In this document: piece after piece, positions 38,601 through 52,100 of the stretch | Layout of the letters: every line of letters starts with the position of its first letter | Position numbering within the stretch: position 1 is the first letter of the stretch | DNA from: Priapulus caudatus | Taxonomy: Eukaryota > Priapulida > Priapulimorpha > Priapulimorphida > Priapulidae | Direction of reading: 5' to 3' | DNA length: 64,000 nucleotides | NCBI RefSeq assembly: GCF_000485595.1 | Contig: NW_014577398.1 | Span: 7,346-71,345 of the forward strand | The notes under the pieces: generated by a model | Databases searched by the model: none | What the model was told of the DNA's origin: nothing | Seen by the model: the letters and a program-made list of their open reading frames with translations, nothing else | Made by a program: the position numbers and the translations under genes

Positions 38601-41600
38601 CTGATGACAGAATCATTGACTCCACGCATAGCAAAAATATCACTGTTCTTCTAATTACATCCATGCAATATAAAAAAATACACGAATTTGTTTCACTTTG
38701 TGACCCCCCTTGTATTGACTTTTGTGAATCCCAGTTTGCATAGACCTGTAACACACCACCACTACCACGACCACGACGACGACCACCACCACCACGACCA
38801 CGACGACGACCACCACCACCACCACGACGACCACACTACTACCACGACCACCACCACCACCACCACCACCACTACCACGACCACCACCACCACCACTCAG
38901 CACGACAAATTAATAAACACTTCTCAAATGTAATGCACTGCACTCTCTCTCTCTTCACTATATACTTACCATCCACTACGATGTCAGCTACACACGCTGC
39001 CTTGCCAGCTGGGTTGCTCACTTCACACATGTACTGGCCCCTGTCAGCAGGTGTCGCATTGTGAATGAGGAGGGAGAACTGGCCAGTATCGTCGTGAAGC
39101 ATCTCAAAGTGGCCATCTGGATAGATTTCAGCTCCGTTCTTGAACCTGGAAGAAGTACGGCGAATGCAACGCAAACTCCGCACGCAAATTCCACACGCAA
39201 CACCGACTGGTGACTCTATCTGAAACTCTCTAAAAACTATCGCTTTTATGTACGTTTCCCTTTTTTCAGAAAGCACCTTTTTAATAGTGATTTTGTTATG
39301 AAACAGCCATATAAACAATCACAGATTGGAAATGATAAGAAGAAAACACACATTATATACACAGATATACACACGTATAGACACAGTAAATACAAGAATG
39401 CGCGTGTGTATTTACGTGCGTACGTGCGTGCGTGCGTACGTACGTACGTACGTGCGTGCGTGCGTACGTACGTACGTGCGTGTTTATAAATGTGCATGGG
39501 GGATGAAGCCCTACCATTGTATTTTCAGTTCATCCAGGTTGAAGTCTGGGTGAACACGCACATCCAGCATGCCCTCAGCTCCCTCCATCACCTCACTGTC
39601 CTTCAGCTTCCGTGCGAACTGTGGAACGGCGCTGCAATGCAAGGAAGCCATACATCAACGACCATCAACTACAGAAGTTTCCCATGATCATTCCAAGAAA
39701 TTTAACAAGTAATAATATAAAACATATATACAACACATATATATACATATATATTTTAACACGTATAACAACATCGATATAATATAAGACATGTTGTAAT
39801 CATATCGTCATATATCAATCAATCTTTACCTTTTTCCTTTCTCTCCTGAACCCTCGTGAACAATAAGTTCAGCAGAACAGAAGTCACTGCCCTCGCTGTT
39901 CTTGGCCTTGCAGACAACTTCTCCCGATTGGTTCATAGATGCATTTGGAATGCTCTGTAGATTTGATAAAAAACTAATTTAACACCTCCACGTATTAAAA
40001 CATTATATTATTGAATTTCATTTTCAGAACACAAAATATGGCATGATGACTTAAGTTACGACGCTGCTGGGTAAACTCTTTCAGGCGAACAGAAGAACAA
40101 AAAACACGTATANNNNNNNNNNNNNNNNNNNNNNNNNCGGTCCGGCATATTAGATAGTACCCAGGGTATGTTCCGGCAGTACCCTGGAGGACATAGACCC
40201 TCTCAGCCTTAGCTTGGCTTCTTCATCTCGTGTTACAGTGCTGTTTGTAGGCCAACAGAAAACTGTAACGCAGCCCTATTCTTCACGTAATTCAATTCGT
40301 CTGCATCACACTCTGCTATGTTGATCTATGCTATGCTATGCTATGCTATGCTATGCTATGCATTGTTACCTCCGCCAGTGAGGTTATGTTTTCGCCCTGG
40401 TAGTTTGTTTGTTGGTTGGTTTGTTTGTCTGTCAACAGGATACCTCAAAAAGTTACGGACGGATTTTGATGAATTTGTTTGCATGGGTTGGTCTTGGGCC
40501 AAGAACCAATCGATTAGATTTTGGTGGTGATCCGGATCCAGATATGGATCCAGTTTTTTTTGTAGGGAAGACTTCGGACGCATTCAAAATTCATAAAAAA
40601 ACCACCAAAAATCTGATTTTCCTTCAATTCCCCCAATTTCTGAAAATTTCATCAAACTCTATATTGGGTGTACCAGCAAGATGGGGGGGGGGGACTGTTA
40701 TGATGTGGCGGAGGTTTGCTATCTCCGATTGCTCTTGTTTTTATTATGTTATGTTGTAATAATATACCATTGCTAGGCTATGGTATGCTATGCTTACAGG
40801 GACTGCAGTATATGTAATGACCCTGTGACATAGAGGTCAAGTAGAGAAACAAATAGTGTGAGTGCTCTAAGCTTCCGATCATTTACATTATTTAGTTTTT
40901 ACAATTATAGTTCAATGTTACAGCTAATATTGCAATTGTATGAAGGATTGACATTCTCAGTCTGAAATTTGTAAAATAATTTAGTGTGGTGCTATTTCTC
41001 AACATAATATACAACAACCACTTGGAACAGTAAAGACCATTCTACAAGTTGACGAGAATTGTGAATGTGACGATTGTGTTCAATATCTATAGGTTCATGA
41101 TGTCCCATAGCTCCAGCTAGAAATGGAACCATATTAATAATTAACGATGTGAAATATTATATTTTAAATTGTGATATATTTATATTTCTATGTGAACTGT
41201 ATATATATATAATGAAAAATACTACTGTGTACCATTTGGAACCTGAAGCCCTTCTGGAAGAATCGGAACTGTGGATCTGTCGTATCGACCTTCTTGTTGT
41301 TGAAGTACCAGATCACATCTGGCCGGGGAACACCTACGATCTTGCAGCTGAATGTTGCTTCATATCCTGCATCATGAGTAAGCACAAATAGTGATGACAT
41401 GAGTAGGATATGAGTCAGAGTAAGCACAAATAGTGATGACATGAGTAGGATATGAGTCAGAGTAAGCACAAATAGTGATGACATGAGTAGGATATGAGTC
41501 AGAGTAAGGACAAATAGTGATGACATGAGTAGGATATGAGTCAGAGTAAGGACAAATAGTGAATGTGCTAAAATGGCAATGCCACCTTTTCATGAGAAGT

Positions 41601-44600
41601 ACATTTGTAATTTTCCACATGACATATTGTATTACATAACAAATTAGACATACATTACATAGATACATACATATACATACAGAGATTACATATATCATAA
41701 AGCTCTTATAGTCAATTAGTCTATGAGATTGTTTTAAAAACTTGCTTCTGCACAATTTGAATTATTGTGCGCCCCAAGATTGCTTCTTAAATAAGCTACG
41801 TGTAAGTCACTACATTTTGTTCATATTGAATAAAATGGAAACATTTAAGTTATAATGTAGCAATCTAACAATAGAAAGTAAGCAAACTATAGCTGTAATT
41901 TTAGCTTTTGTCAAAAAAATTCTAGCATTGATTATGGGTGACAAAGTTACTCGAATAAGACTAAAACACACTTCAACGTTCTATTCGAAACAGCACTGAT
42001 GACCATCCTGAAATAAATAGCTTGAAATAAAGATAATTTTAGCTTTTGTCAAATCAATTCTAGCACTGATTACGATGACATAGTAACTTAAAGTAAGAGA
42101 ATATTTTGAAATAACGATATCGGTGCTCGCTTTACCTTCATAGATCTCAAGGTCGTGGAAGCGCTCACTGAAGGAGGGTGCCATCTTTGGTGGTCTCCTC
42201 ACGTCGTCCTCTTCTTCCACGAGCAGCATGGCACTCGTGGTGGCCTGACCCAGCTCATTCGTTATCTGGCATGTGTACGTGCCACTGTCCTCGGGGAATG
42301 CCTCTCTGTTGCATAAAACGGAAGAGACGAGATTAAATAAGATTAAATTAAAGTAATAAATGAAGTTTAATTATAAGATTATAATTAAATACAGATTAAT
42401 CACGACATGCATCCTTTCTAACTAGCAGGATGAGAGCTTTTCATCACACACCCCTACGAATACGTGGTAGCTAGATGCACAGCACAGTAACGGATATACA
42501 TGACCAGAACTTCAGAATGTGTAGCAATCGACTGCTTTCTCAAACTATACCACATCTGCACATGTTAATACTGGAGAAAACAGAATTAGGTAGTCACATA
42601 ACAACTTGTATGACGAGTGGGCGCAAACTCAAAACACACTCCTCTCCAACACAGTTCACGAATGCCACAATCATACTCCCTAATCCTTCACGTCCACCAA
42701 GCGACTATACTGAGCGATACACGCCAACGACAAGTAACACGTTTGCAAGCTAATTTTAATTCGCTAACAAACCTCATTTCCTGTGAATTCCTACAAAACC
42801 TGCACACAGCCAGTAGATAACAGCGATGGACTTGTTAGGGAGAAACAGGCGGGAATATGCCTACATAGGATCAACAGATGCAGAAAACTCCACAAACTGA
42901 GGAACCTAGCAGTGCATGCCCGCTGCACATGTGAGAGCTAGTGGGACACTACTGACGGCAATGCAGCCTTTGATCTTGGGCTGGCTCTCAGAAGGGCATC
43001 TGCTTTATGTAGACTTGCACTACACTTCATTACTATATATATAAAGTGGCAGGAACGCAAACTTGTTGTATGCAGCACGATGAAATGATAGGAACCATCT
43101 ACAGGGAGCTAGGAAATTGCCTGGAGGATCATGAAAATCACATAACGAAAATAAACACATCACAGCATCAAAATACAACATAGCTCTTTGTTCATGGAGC
43201 TATTAACTAAGAAAGCATAAGATTTAAAAAAAGTATAATTATCACATTTATAGCACGCAAATACAAAGCTTACTCATACTACTAACTTACTGTGACAGTA
43301 AAACTGTGCATTTTACTTACAATCTCAAGTTAAAAGGAAAAAAGAGGAATTAATCATGAAAAACATGATGATTCTAACGGCTAGTTCTGTGCAGTGACAT
43401 AGGCAGACTTCATTAATTAGAATAGGTTCAATCAATTTCTATTGTCTAGAGAAATTAATAAAATGCATAGTGATCTTTGATAATAAAGGCAACTATAGTG
43501 CCAGAAAAACCATCATGAAATTAAATTATTATTAAACAAGTATAGGACTTATATATTCGTTTCTAGAGCATCAATTTTTTGACATGGCCCACGTAATTAC
43601 TCTGCCCAAACAAGCAACCAAAACTAACCACAAAGATTAAACAAGCAAAAATGGGGTTACACTTCCCCTGACTATTGGTGAACCACACGTACGTCTGCCA
43701 GCTAGCGTGAGACATTTTCCAAATTCACAAGTCGGACAAAAAGTGTGACCATGGACTAGAGAAGAAGTGTCACCATGGACTAGAGAAGAAGTTCAGAAGA
43801 ATAAGCCAGAAGACATGTAATTTTTAACATTGCCGCTATCACAATGCATAACCCTAGTATAACACATGGCTATTACTAGACGAAAACATTGTTATATAAG
43901 ATCCGACTTTTTAATCAATGACAATTACGTAGGCATTGAAAACTGTCCAAACACTATGTGAAACATTACCTAATGACGAATGTGCATCTGCTGCCAACAA
44001 CTTTAACGTTGAGGTCTTTATAACTTATGGTTATATACGATCAGACTCTTTAGTTAATGGCAATTACATTAGCATTACAAACCGTTCAAACACTATGAGA
44101 AACATTACCTAATGATGAATGTGCATCTGTTGCCAACAACTTTGATGCTGAGGTCTTTAGTTGGCGTGAGGTAGCGGCCATTTCTGAACCACTGCAGGTC
44201 TGGATCGGGGTTACCTCTGTAGGAGCACGTGAATGTCACCTGTAAGCAGAATTTGATCTTAGCAACCTGACATTAACTGACATATCCACACGAGCAAGAT
44301 TACCCTGCCCACCTGGGACACTGCTGCTAGGTCAATCAATCTCACTTGGTTTACATGTTGTAGGTCGTTTATATGTTGTATATTGTTGTGGCCACTAGGT
44401 CGGTCAAGCTCACCTAGTTAATATGTGGTTTTACACATGTTCCTGCCAAAATGTCAAATCTGTGGCACTTATATTTGTTAAGCATTGTTTTTAGCACGTT
44501 TTGTCACGACACCGATTGGCTAGAACTGCCATTCAATCATAGCAGGTCAACTATATGCCTTTCATTTTAAAATGTTCACTTTTTTTCTTCTTTTTTTTTT

Positions 44601-47600
44601 AAAGATGTGTATATGTGTTTTTTTCGACTCACAGGTCACATCTATCGTAAACATGTCACACCAATTAGCACATGTCAGTGTTCAAAGATAACATGGTAAG
44701 TTGCAGTTTATTACAACATGAGTACCTCGTCTCCCTCTACAACAGTCTCATCCTCAATCTCCTCCAGAAACTCAGGTGGATACTCAGGTTCATCTCTGCG
44801 CCTCACTCTGCCCGCAGCTGCATAAATAATTAACAGCACGTGTTAATTAGTTAAAGTTAAGTGTTATTAAGTGTAGTTAGTCTTAGTTAGTTAAAATTAA
44901 GTGTTATTAAGAGTAGTTAGTGTTAGTTAGTTGAAGTATGAGATAGGATAATAAACTGCAAGACCTAGCCAGTTTCTACCAGTTCGTTTAGTCGAGCAAT
45001 TAACATAGGTAACCTACATGGGCATACTATGAATTATGACGGCTGGATGATCACCTTTTATTTTGTCTATATGAAATATCATATAAATATGTATAGAAAA
45101 GTAAATAAAACGTTTACCTCACATCAAAATAACATAGGTTACACTATTAAGCCATATGAATAATGCTGTCAAATGATATGTACGATGCAAGAAAATGAAA
45201 TTACTCATACGTAACTAATCAAGAACATAAATAGGACTCTAATAATAGTAATCACCAGCAATACTCAATAACCTAAAGAGGTTGCTTATGAGAATTTATA
45301 AACTGTCTGCCGATAATTAAATTTATCGCCACACAAATGATTGTTGAAGCAAAGTTAGCATTGAACTTTTGACTACATCTATATTTTAATTTACATTTTG
45401 TTATAGTCTCTGCCTGTCAGATATACAGCTATTGTAGTATAAACCCTGGAATCAGATGCCAACACATATTTGAAGCAATCTGTAGTTTCTGGCCATCAAA
45501 TTAATAGTTTGCTAGGGGGGTCCGGCATGCCCCCCGGAAATTTTTTTGATTCTGAGATGCAATTTCCTGCATTCTGAGGGTCAAAAATGGCAATAAAAAG
45601 ACAATAATTAAATTTTTTTCTTTCTATCACAGTGAAATTCGTAGTTTGATACAAAATGGTCCTAGTAGTGCAAAAGGAATAGAAATTCGTATAAAATACG
45701 GATAAATCGTAGTGGTTGGCATCTCTGCAGGAATGTACATCGCAAATACACCGTGTTCTCCCTTCAAACCACCACATTATGTGATATTAAATAGACCACA
45801 TTTAACTAATTTCGACATTTATAACTGCTTTAAATTGCTTACGATTTACAATGAGATCTGCATGGCACGTGATTTCTCCAGCCTCGTTGACAGCTTTGCA
45901 AGCATAGTTATCTGCATCCCTCATCGAACACTGATTCACAGTCAATGTACACATGTCACCATCATCTGTTACAGTGTACTTCCTGTTGTCTGGCACTATC
46001 ATAGTCTCATTGACAAACCTAGAGTGACACAATATGACTGTATTAACATTATTATTACACCGTTAATTACGCTCATAGGGTCTATGTCCCCCGGGGTACT
46101 GCCGGAACGTACCCTGAGTACAGTCCGGTATACCGGAACAGACCCTGGTAACTATTTGATATGGTTAGGGTTAGGATTAGGGTTAGGGAGTAGGCGTAGG
46201 TGACTCCCTAGACTCGTTAGTGGAGTAGGCGTTGAGTCGCCAAGGTACGGTCCGGCATATTAGATAGTACCAGGGTACGTTCCGGCAGTACCCTGGGGGA
46301 CATAGACCCTCTCAGCGTCAATTACGGTTAACTACATCACTATAGTAACCCTTATGGTAATGATTCAATGAGTATGAACTAGGATAGAAAGATACAGACA
46401 GCGTACTACACTGATAGCAAATCTGAGGTCTGCACAAAAAATATATCAAACCTTTTTAAAAAAAAATTTTTTTTTAAGCATAGCTTGAAAAATAACATGA
46501 TTACACATTACCTATAAGTTTAACATACGTATTTTTTTGGGTTTTGCATAGGCTTTAAAAGGAGTGTTTCTGTGCGCCATTTATTAAAGTAGTACATCAC
46601 ACCGTCACTTACCATGAGACCTCTGGCTGAGGACGTCCGCTTATCTTGACGGTGAAGGATGCAGACTCATTCTCGCACACCTCACAATCCTTCATGAGTT
46701 TCCTGAATCGCGGAGCATTCGTATCTTCCTCGTCTTCACCTAGTATAGGCAGATAGTTTGGCGCATGGAAAGCTTATAATGAGGATGTTAGAGTTACCGT
46801 AAACAAATACAGTAACAAGTGGTACTGTCTGCTGTCTATTTATTAAAATTGTCTAGTAAGTCGGCCAATTTTCTGCACATCAAGAGTGAATGAAAACAAA
46901 TGTTTTTAGTCACTCCCGTTGCACAGAGTGATCTTAAAATAATTCTAGTGGAGTACTAGATTAGGAGGATACTAGGATACTAAAGCAATGATACTCAATT
47001 ACTGAAGGAGCATTTGCGCACGTAGTTTTCCTTGATTATAATTCACTCTCGTGAATATAATGCACGGAAATTGACACCACGAATTAAGTCACCCCATCGA
47101 GAGCATATCAGAACACAAAATATCATCGTGTCAAGAATTGCAGCTCATGCGTACCATCAACAGTGAGCATCGCATCGCACGCGACGCTGCCGCCGACGTT
47201 GGAAGCCCTCACGCTGTAGAGACCCACATCCTCGGGGAACACTTCCTTGATGATGAGGGAGTTGCTCTCGCCGTCGACGATGTAGCGATAGTCGTCCGCG
47301 TCCTGAATCGGCTGTCCGTTCCGCAGCCACACCACCTCGGGCCGCGGGACACCGCTGACCACACAGGTCAGCTTGACCGCACCGCCCTCTGGTGATCGAC
47401 ATACAACTCATTATGAAGAATACGTCGTTTATGTGACGATCTATAGATGGCGACGATAATCGTGAATGTAAATATCTGATCGACATCAACATGTAATTTA
47501 TTGCAAAGAATAGTTCGTTTATGTGATGATCTATAGATAGCGATGGAAATCGTGAATATGAACATCCTAGATTTCTATAAGACAGTAGGTCTCAATTATG

Positions 47601-49115
47601 GTACAGACAGCAATAAAAAAAGAGCTTTAAAATTGGTTTAGATACATGATGATTCTCTTGGGTATGCATTTGTCTGAATCCCATAGAATTAGTTGAAGTT
47701 ATGGTCTCGTACTGTAGATGCAGGGAGTTCGTAAAAATTTTCCTCTTCAATGAATTTTAACTTCTGGTTATTTATTATGAATGTGAACACTTTACATTGA
47801 AACAGTTTAATTAAGCACACGTAGAGTGAAATATTTTACAAATGAAGATAATATTCCGTATAGCAAATAGTAAAAGACCACAAATGAAAAGCATGCAGAT
47901 ACAATAAAAATACCTGAGCAATTGATATCAGAGAGTTTCTTTTTGAAGACTGGTTTTATAAAAGCAACATCACCACGTCCACTCTCAAGCTCCTCCTCCT
48001 CTTCCTCCTCCTCATGTATTGGTGATTCTATCAATTACACAATAGACAAATCAGGAAATTTTCAGTTTATTAGTAACTCGAACAATGTGGGCAAAGACAA
48101 AATGCCCCAGCTACAACATATGCATGAGTAACTGATAGAATTTCTATATGAAAGGGTACTAGATTTTAATCCATGAATCTATAATTATAATATTAGTTGT
48201 GTTATAAATGTTAATATTATGCTAATTTATTATATAAATTAAAGAATTAAAAATAAAAGGCTACAATGGTTCTGATTAAATGGTTAGATTATTTTAAAAG
48301 AATTATATATCTAATAAATAATTTTTTTAACCAAAATGATTACTTCAAACAAAAATTTAGAAAATTTTAAACTGAATTATGTGCTATATAAGAGCAAACA
48401 GGTGAGTACATAAAGCATGCAACAATGGAGACAATACAATAACTAATTCCATAGCAAAAAACATACCTATAACTATCAAATAAAACATCAAGACACTGTA
48501 CACATAGTGCATTACAAAACATATACGCAAAGAGTGACCACTTACCAAACATCTATATCTGTTTGGCTACATATAGTGCACAAGTACACAAAGTACTGAG
48601 TTAGCTTATTCCATGGGGTACAAAATGTCAATACTGACTAAATACCAACAAATTCCTAAACATATATATCACAATGTTCTAACAGGCAAACAGTCACGCT
48701 ATATTTTCAGGCCACGATGCCATGTCGATATACAAATTTTAACAGAGATATACTAGAGTAGGGCTCTAACGCAAATATGAAAACACGTGTAAGTACTAGC
48801 TATACTGTATACATAAAGACATATAGCTATAGCTGAAAATTCACGGTTAAATATAGAAAATGACGAATGCATGTAGCGATACTGCTTCACAGCTACATAA
48901 ACACATAATACATATCTTCTATATTAGGAGTACATAATAAAGAACACAATTCTTGTCTCTTTGTCGTATACTCCTGTTTATATTATATAGTATGTAGTAT
49001 GGTACATATAGTTCACACACGCATGCACGCACACACGCACGCACGCACGCACGCACGCACAAACACACGCACGCACGCACGCAGTCATGGACGCACGCTC
49101 GCACGCACTCACGCA

Positions 49116-49147
<32 letters not shown>

Positions 49148-52100
49148 CACACAAATATAATGCCTTTAAATCCACACATGTATGTTGATGAACTCACTAT
49201 CAGAGAAAACACATTTATTAATAGCAATTATTTTAACGGGGTGCAAAATCATCACCAAACTTCGCTCGCTGTGGCTTGCATTTGCGACAGGTACACAATC
49301 ACATATAAACTCAAGTGCACCGATTCCTATACCTCTGCTATAATCATCATCATCAACCTCTACAAAGTCGTCGAGCTCAATTGTCATGGTGTTCTGGCGT
49401 TTCAGTAATTTTTTTGGCTTTGCTATCAAACCAAAGTAAGTAGAATGAAATCTTTGTTACAGAAAATTCAAGCGAGCAAAACAAAATTAAAAATAAGTCC
49501 TAGAAGTAAACATAACCAAAGGTCATACGAAAAATAAAGACATTAAACTAGTTATATTAAATAACAAAAAAAACGTGAATATAACCGTTAATGTTAAAGT
49601 GGTTTAATTCTAACTACAAACTATTAGTATAACCTGAAAAATGTTACGAATTTCAACTTGTTGCACTCATGTTTACAATGTTAAATTAAAAATGACAAAT
49701 TTATTTTTACTAAATGAAGATGGCATTTCGTACGAAGCATAGGTAACCGGTAGTAACACCTACCTGACACGGTGACATGGCAAGATGTCTTCGCAGTTCC
49801 AAGCTCATTAGTGCCACTGCATGAATATTTTCCGGCCTCGCTATCATAGACCTTATCCATCATGAGCTGCGCTATGCTATCCCTGTACTTCAACTTGAAG
49901 CGGCGCCCATCAAACAGTTCTCTACCATCCTTGTACCTGTGGGCAGGGAAGTACAAGCAGTGATCGAGAGATATAATATATATATACATATTATGTAGGA
50001 AGTCTTACCAGAAGATAAATGCATGTGAACTATAGTTGTACGATTTTCCATAACTAAAAATAACAAGGTAGAGGTACAATTTGGTGCTTCGAATGATTAC
50101 CCTACAAGACTTTTCTTCAACAATAACAACATCATAGTGTCTAATTTTTGTATTACTGGATTCAATAATGCGCGTGACAGATTTAATAAACTAGATACGT
50201 CAGCGGAAAGTACACACGGACACAGGCACCAACATCACTTACCACTTGATCTCTGGAGTTGGTTCACCGTTGATCTTGCATTTGAGTAAGAGTTTCTGGC
50301 CAACAGCAATATTGACATCTGACAGCTCCTGGATAACTTGTGGTCCATCTCCACCTGGCCACGGTAGAAGCAACATTAAACACACTCACTGGTTCACTGC
50401 GATGGGACACCCTGCAACTATAGTACCCTACTGACTATAGTACTGTACTTACTACTGTACTACTAGTACACTTACTAGTACCCTGACTGTACTAGACCGC
50501 TGACTTTACTAGTAAACTAGAACAGATTTTGGATTAGGTTTCTTCAACGAAAGCAATATATTTGATCAACCTTTTCTATTGGTAAATTGCTTCGTGTAAA
50601 TGATAACTTCGTCCTGCTAGCTAACCTAGTTTTTACATGGTAACAGGGTAACACTGAATTCATCAATATCTTGGATATTGCCTTGGTTTAAACAATGACT
50701 ACCATTTCAAAAAAACAATACTCATATAAATGTGTATTTACATAGGACACTCTTTGTTGGCTGGGATGGTTTTCCGGCTCCAATTTCGTTTTCTGCCACT
50801 ACCCTGAACACGAACTCTCCACCAGTTTCCAGATTCGGCACCTTGCAGAATGTGTCAGCGATCGGACCCGTTTTTGCTTTTGTCCATGTCCTGCTCATCA
50901 CTGGCCGCTGTTGGTAAAATGTACAACATTATCTATAGGTAAAGCTCATATTATATTAATGTACATCATGTATAACATAATGAATATACGTAAAGCTCAT
51001 ACTATACTGCACGTCATAAAGGTTGCAAATAATCGTCGTTTTGGCATAATTTGTAATAAGGAGGATGCAATGTATGACGAGTGAGCTAACTAGGTCTTTA
51101 CCTTATATATATATTATAGGTTATTATGGTGATGTTTAGCTTAGACAGTACTCACCATTTCTATGATGTAGTTGGTAATGGGTTTACCACCATCACGTCT
51201 AGGCTTAGTCCATTCTAGCTCTACACAGTCACCATGAACAGATATGATATCTGGGGAACCGGGAATTCCTGGTGGATCTGTCAATAAAAAATCACAATAT
51301 CAAACATAAACACATCTGTAGTCTAACAGCAATGATGGTAAACACTTTTATATGTAGATATAACAGTTATTCCCTTCACTCGGGTCACGGTTAAGAACTA
51401 GACTGGTTAGATTGGCCAACGCTGACTGAATCACATTGATCCTGATATTTAAGCGGAATTTTCACAGGCAAAATAGGTTAGGAACCACTTGAATATTTGC
51501 TGTAGTCAGACTGAATATGAACAGAGTGTGTACCGTATGGACTCTTGGCTGTGATGATATCAGACGGTGGACCTGGTTCACCAAGACCTGCTTTGTTGAC
51601 GGCAACAATACGAAACTCGTAATCTGCACCTTCGTTAAGTCCTTTCACCTGCAATTAAGGACATGTGAACATTGAAATATGCTACTATGCACAGCAGATT
51701 GTGTAAGTTCTGTTCAGTTCAGTCTGTCCAAGTTACCAAGCATAATATATTACAATCATAACTGATCTTAGTCTAATTTGCGCAATTTACTTATTACCAA
51801 TTCCATTATTCCGAATTCATATCATTTGGTTATCACAATAAGATAATAATAATAAATAATAACAATAACTCATAGTGCTGAAGAAATATTCATGTTTTTA
51901 CCTGCACATTCACTAGTTATTGCAAGTAACAGTTTGAGAATATTTATAATATTCGTTATAACATTAATATAATCGTTAAATTTTATTCACAATATCATAA
52001 TATTTTCGGAAATATGATTAATAAAATCGCCAAGAAAAAATCATGACGAAAAAAAAATTCAAATCCACACGCAGGTGCCCGGCCGGCTGCTTACCGAGTA

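Larger units (their letters stand above)
35386..38969 (-). other. unc-89: 3.6-kb intron with simple repeats and two fold-backs
   Basis: Lies between Ig-12 and the charged linker exon. It holds an ATT array (35590-35665), an imperfect hairpin near 37330-37386, a near-perfect 19-bp palindrome (37838-37876) and a CCA/CGA array (38751-38895). No coding exon was found in it. Confidence 0.7.

Noticed and set aside
38655-38933. Gly-Val-rich or His-Asp-rich open frames next to Ig-12
   Set aside because: Product of the CCA/CGA array in an intron; the Ig-12 donor at 38969 ends the coding sequence before it.
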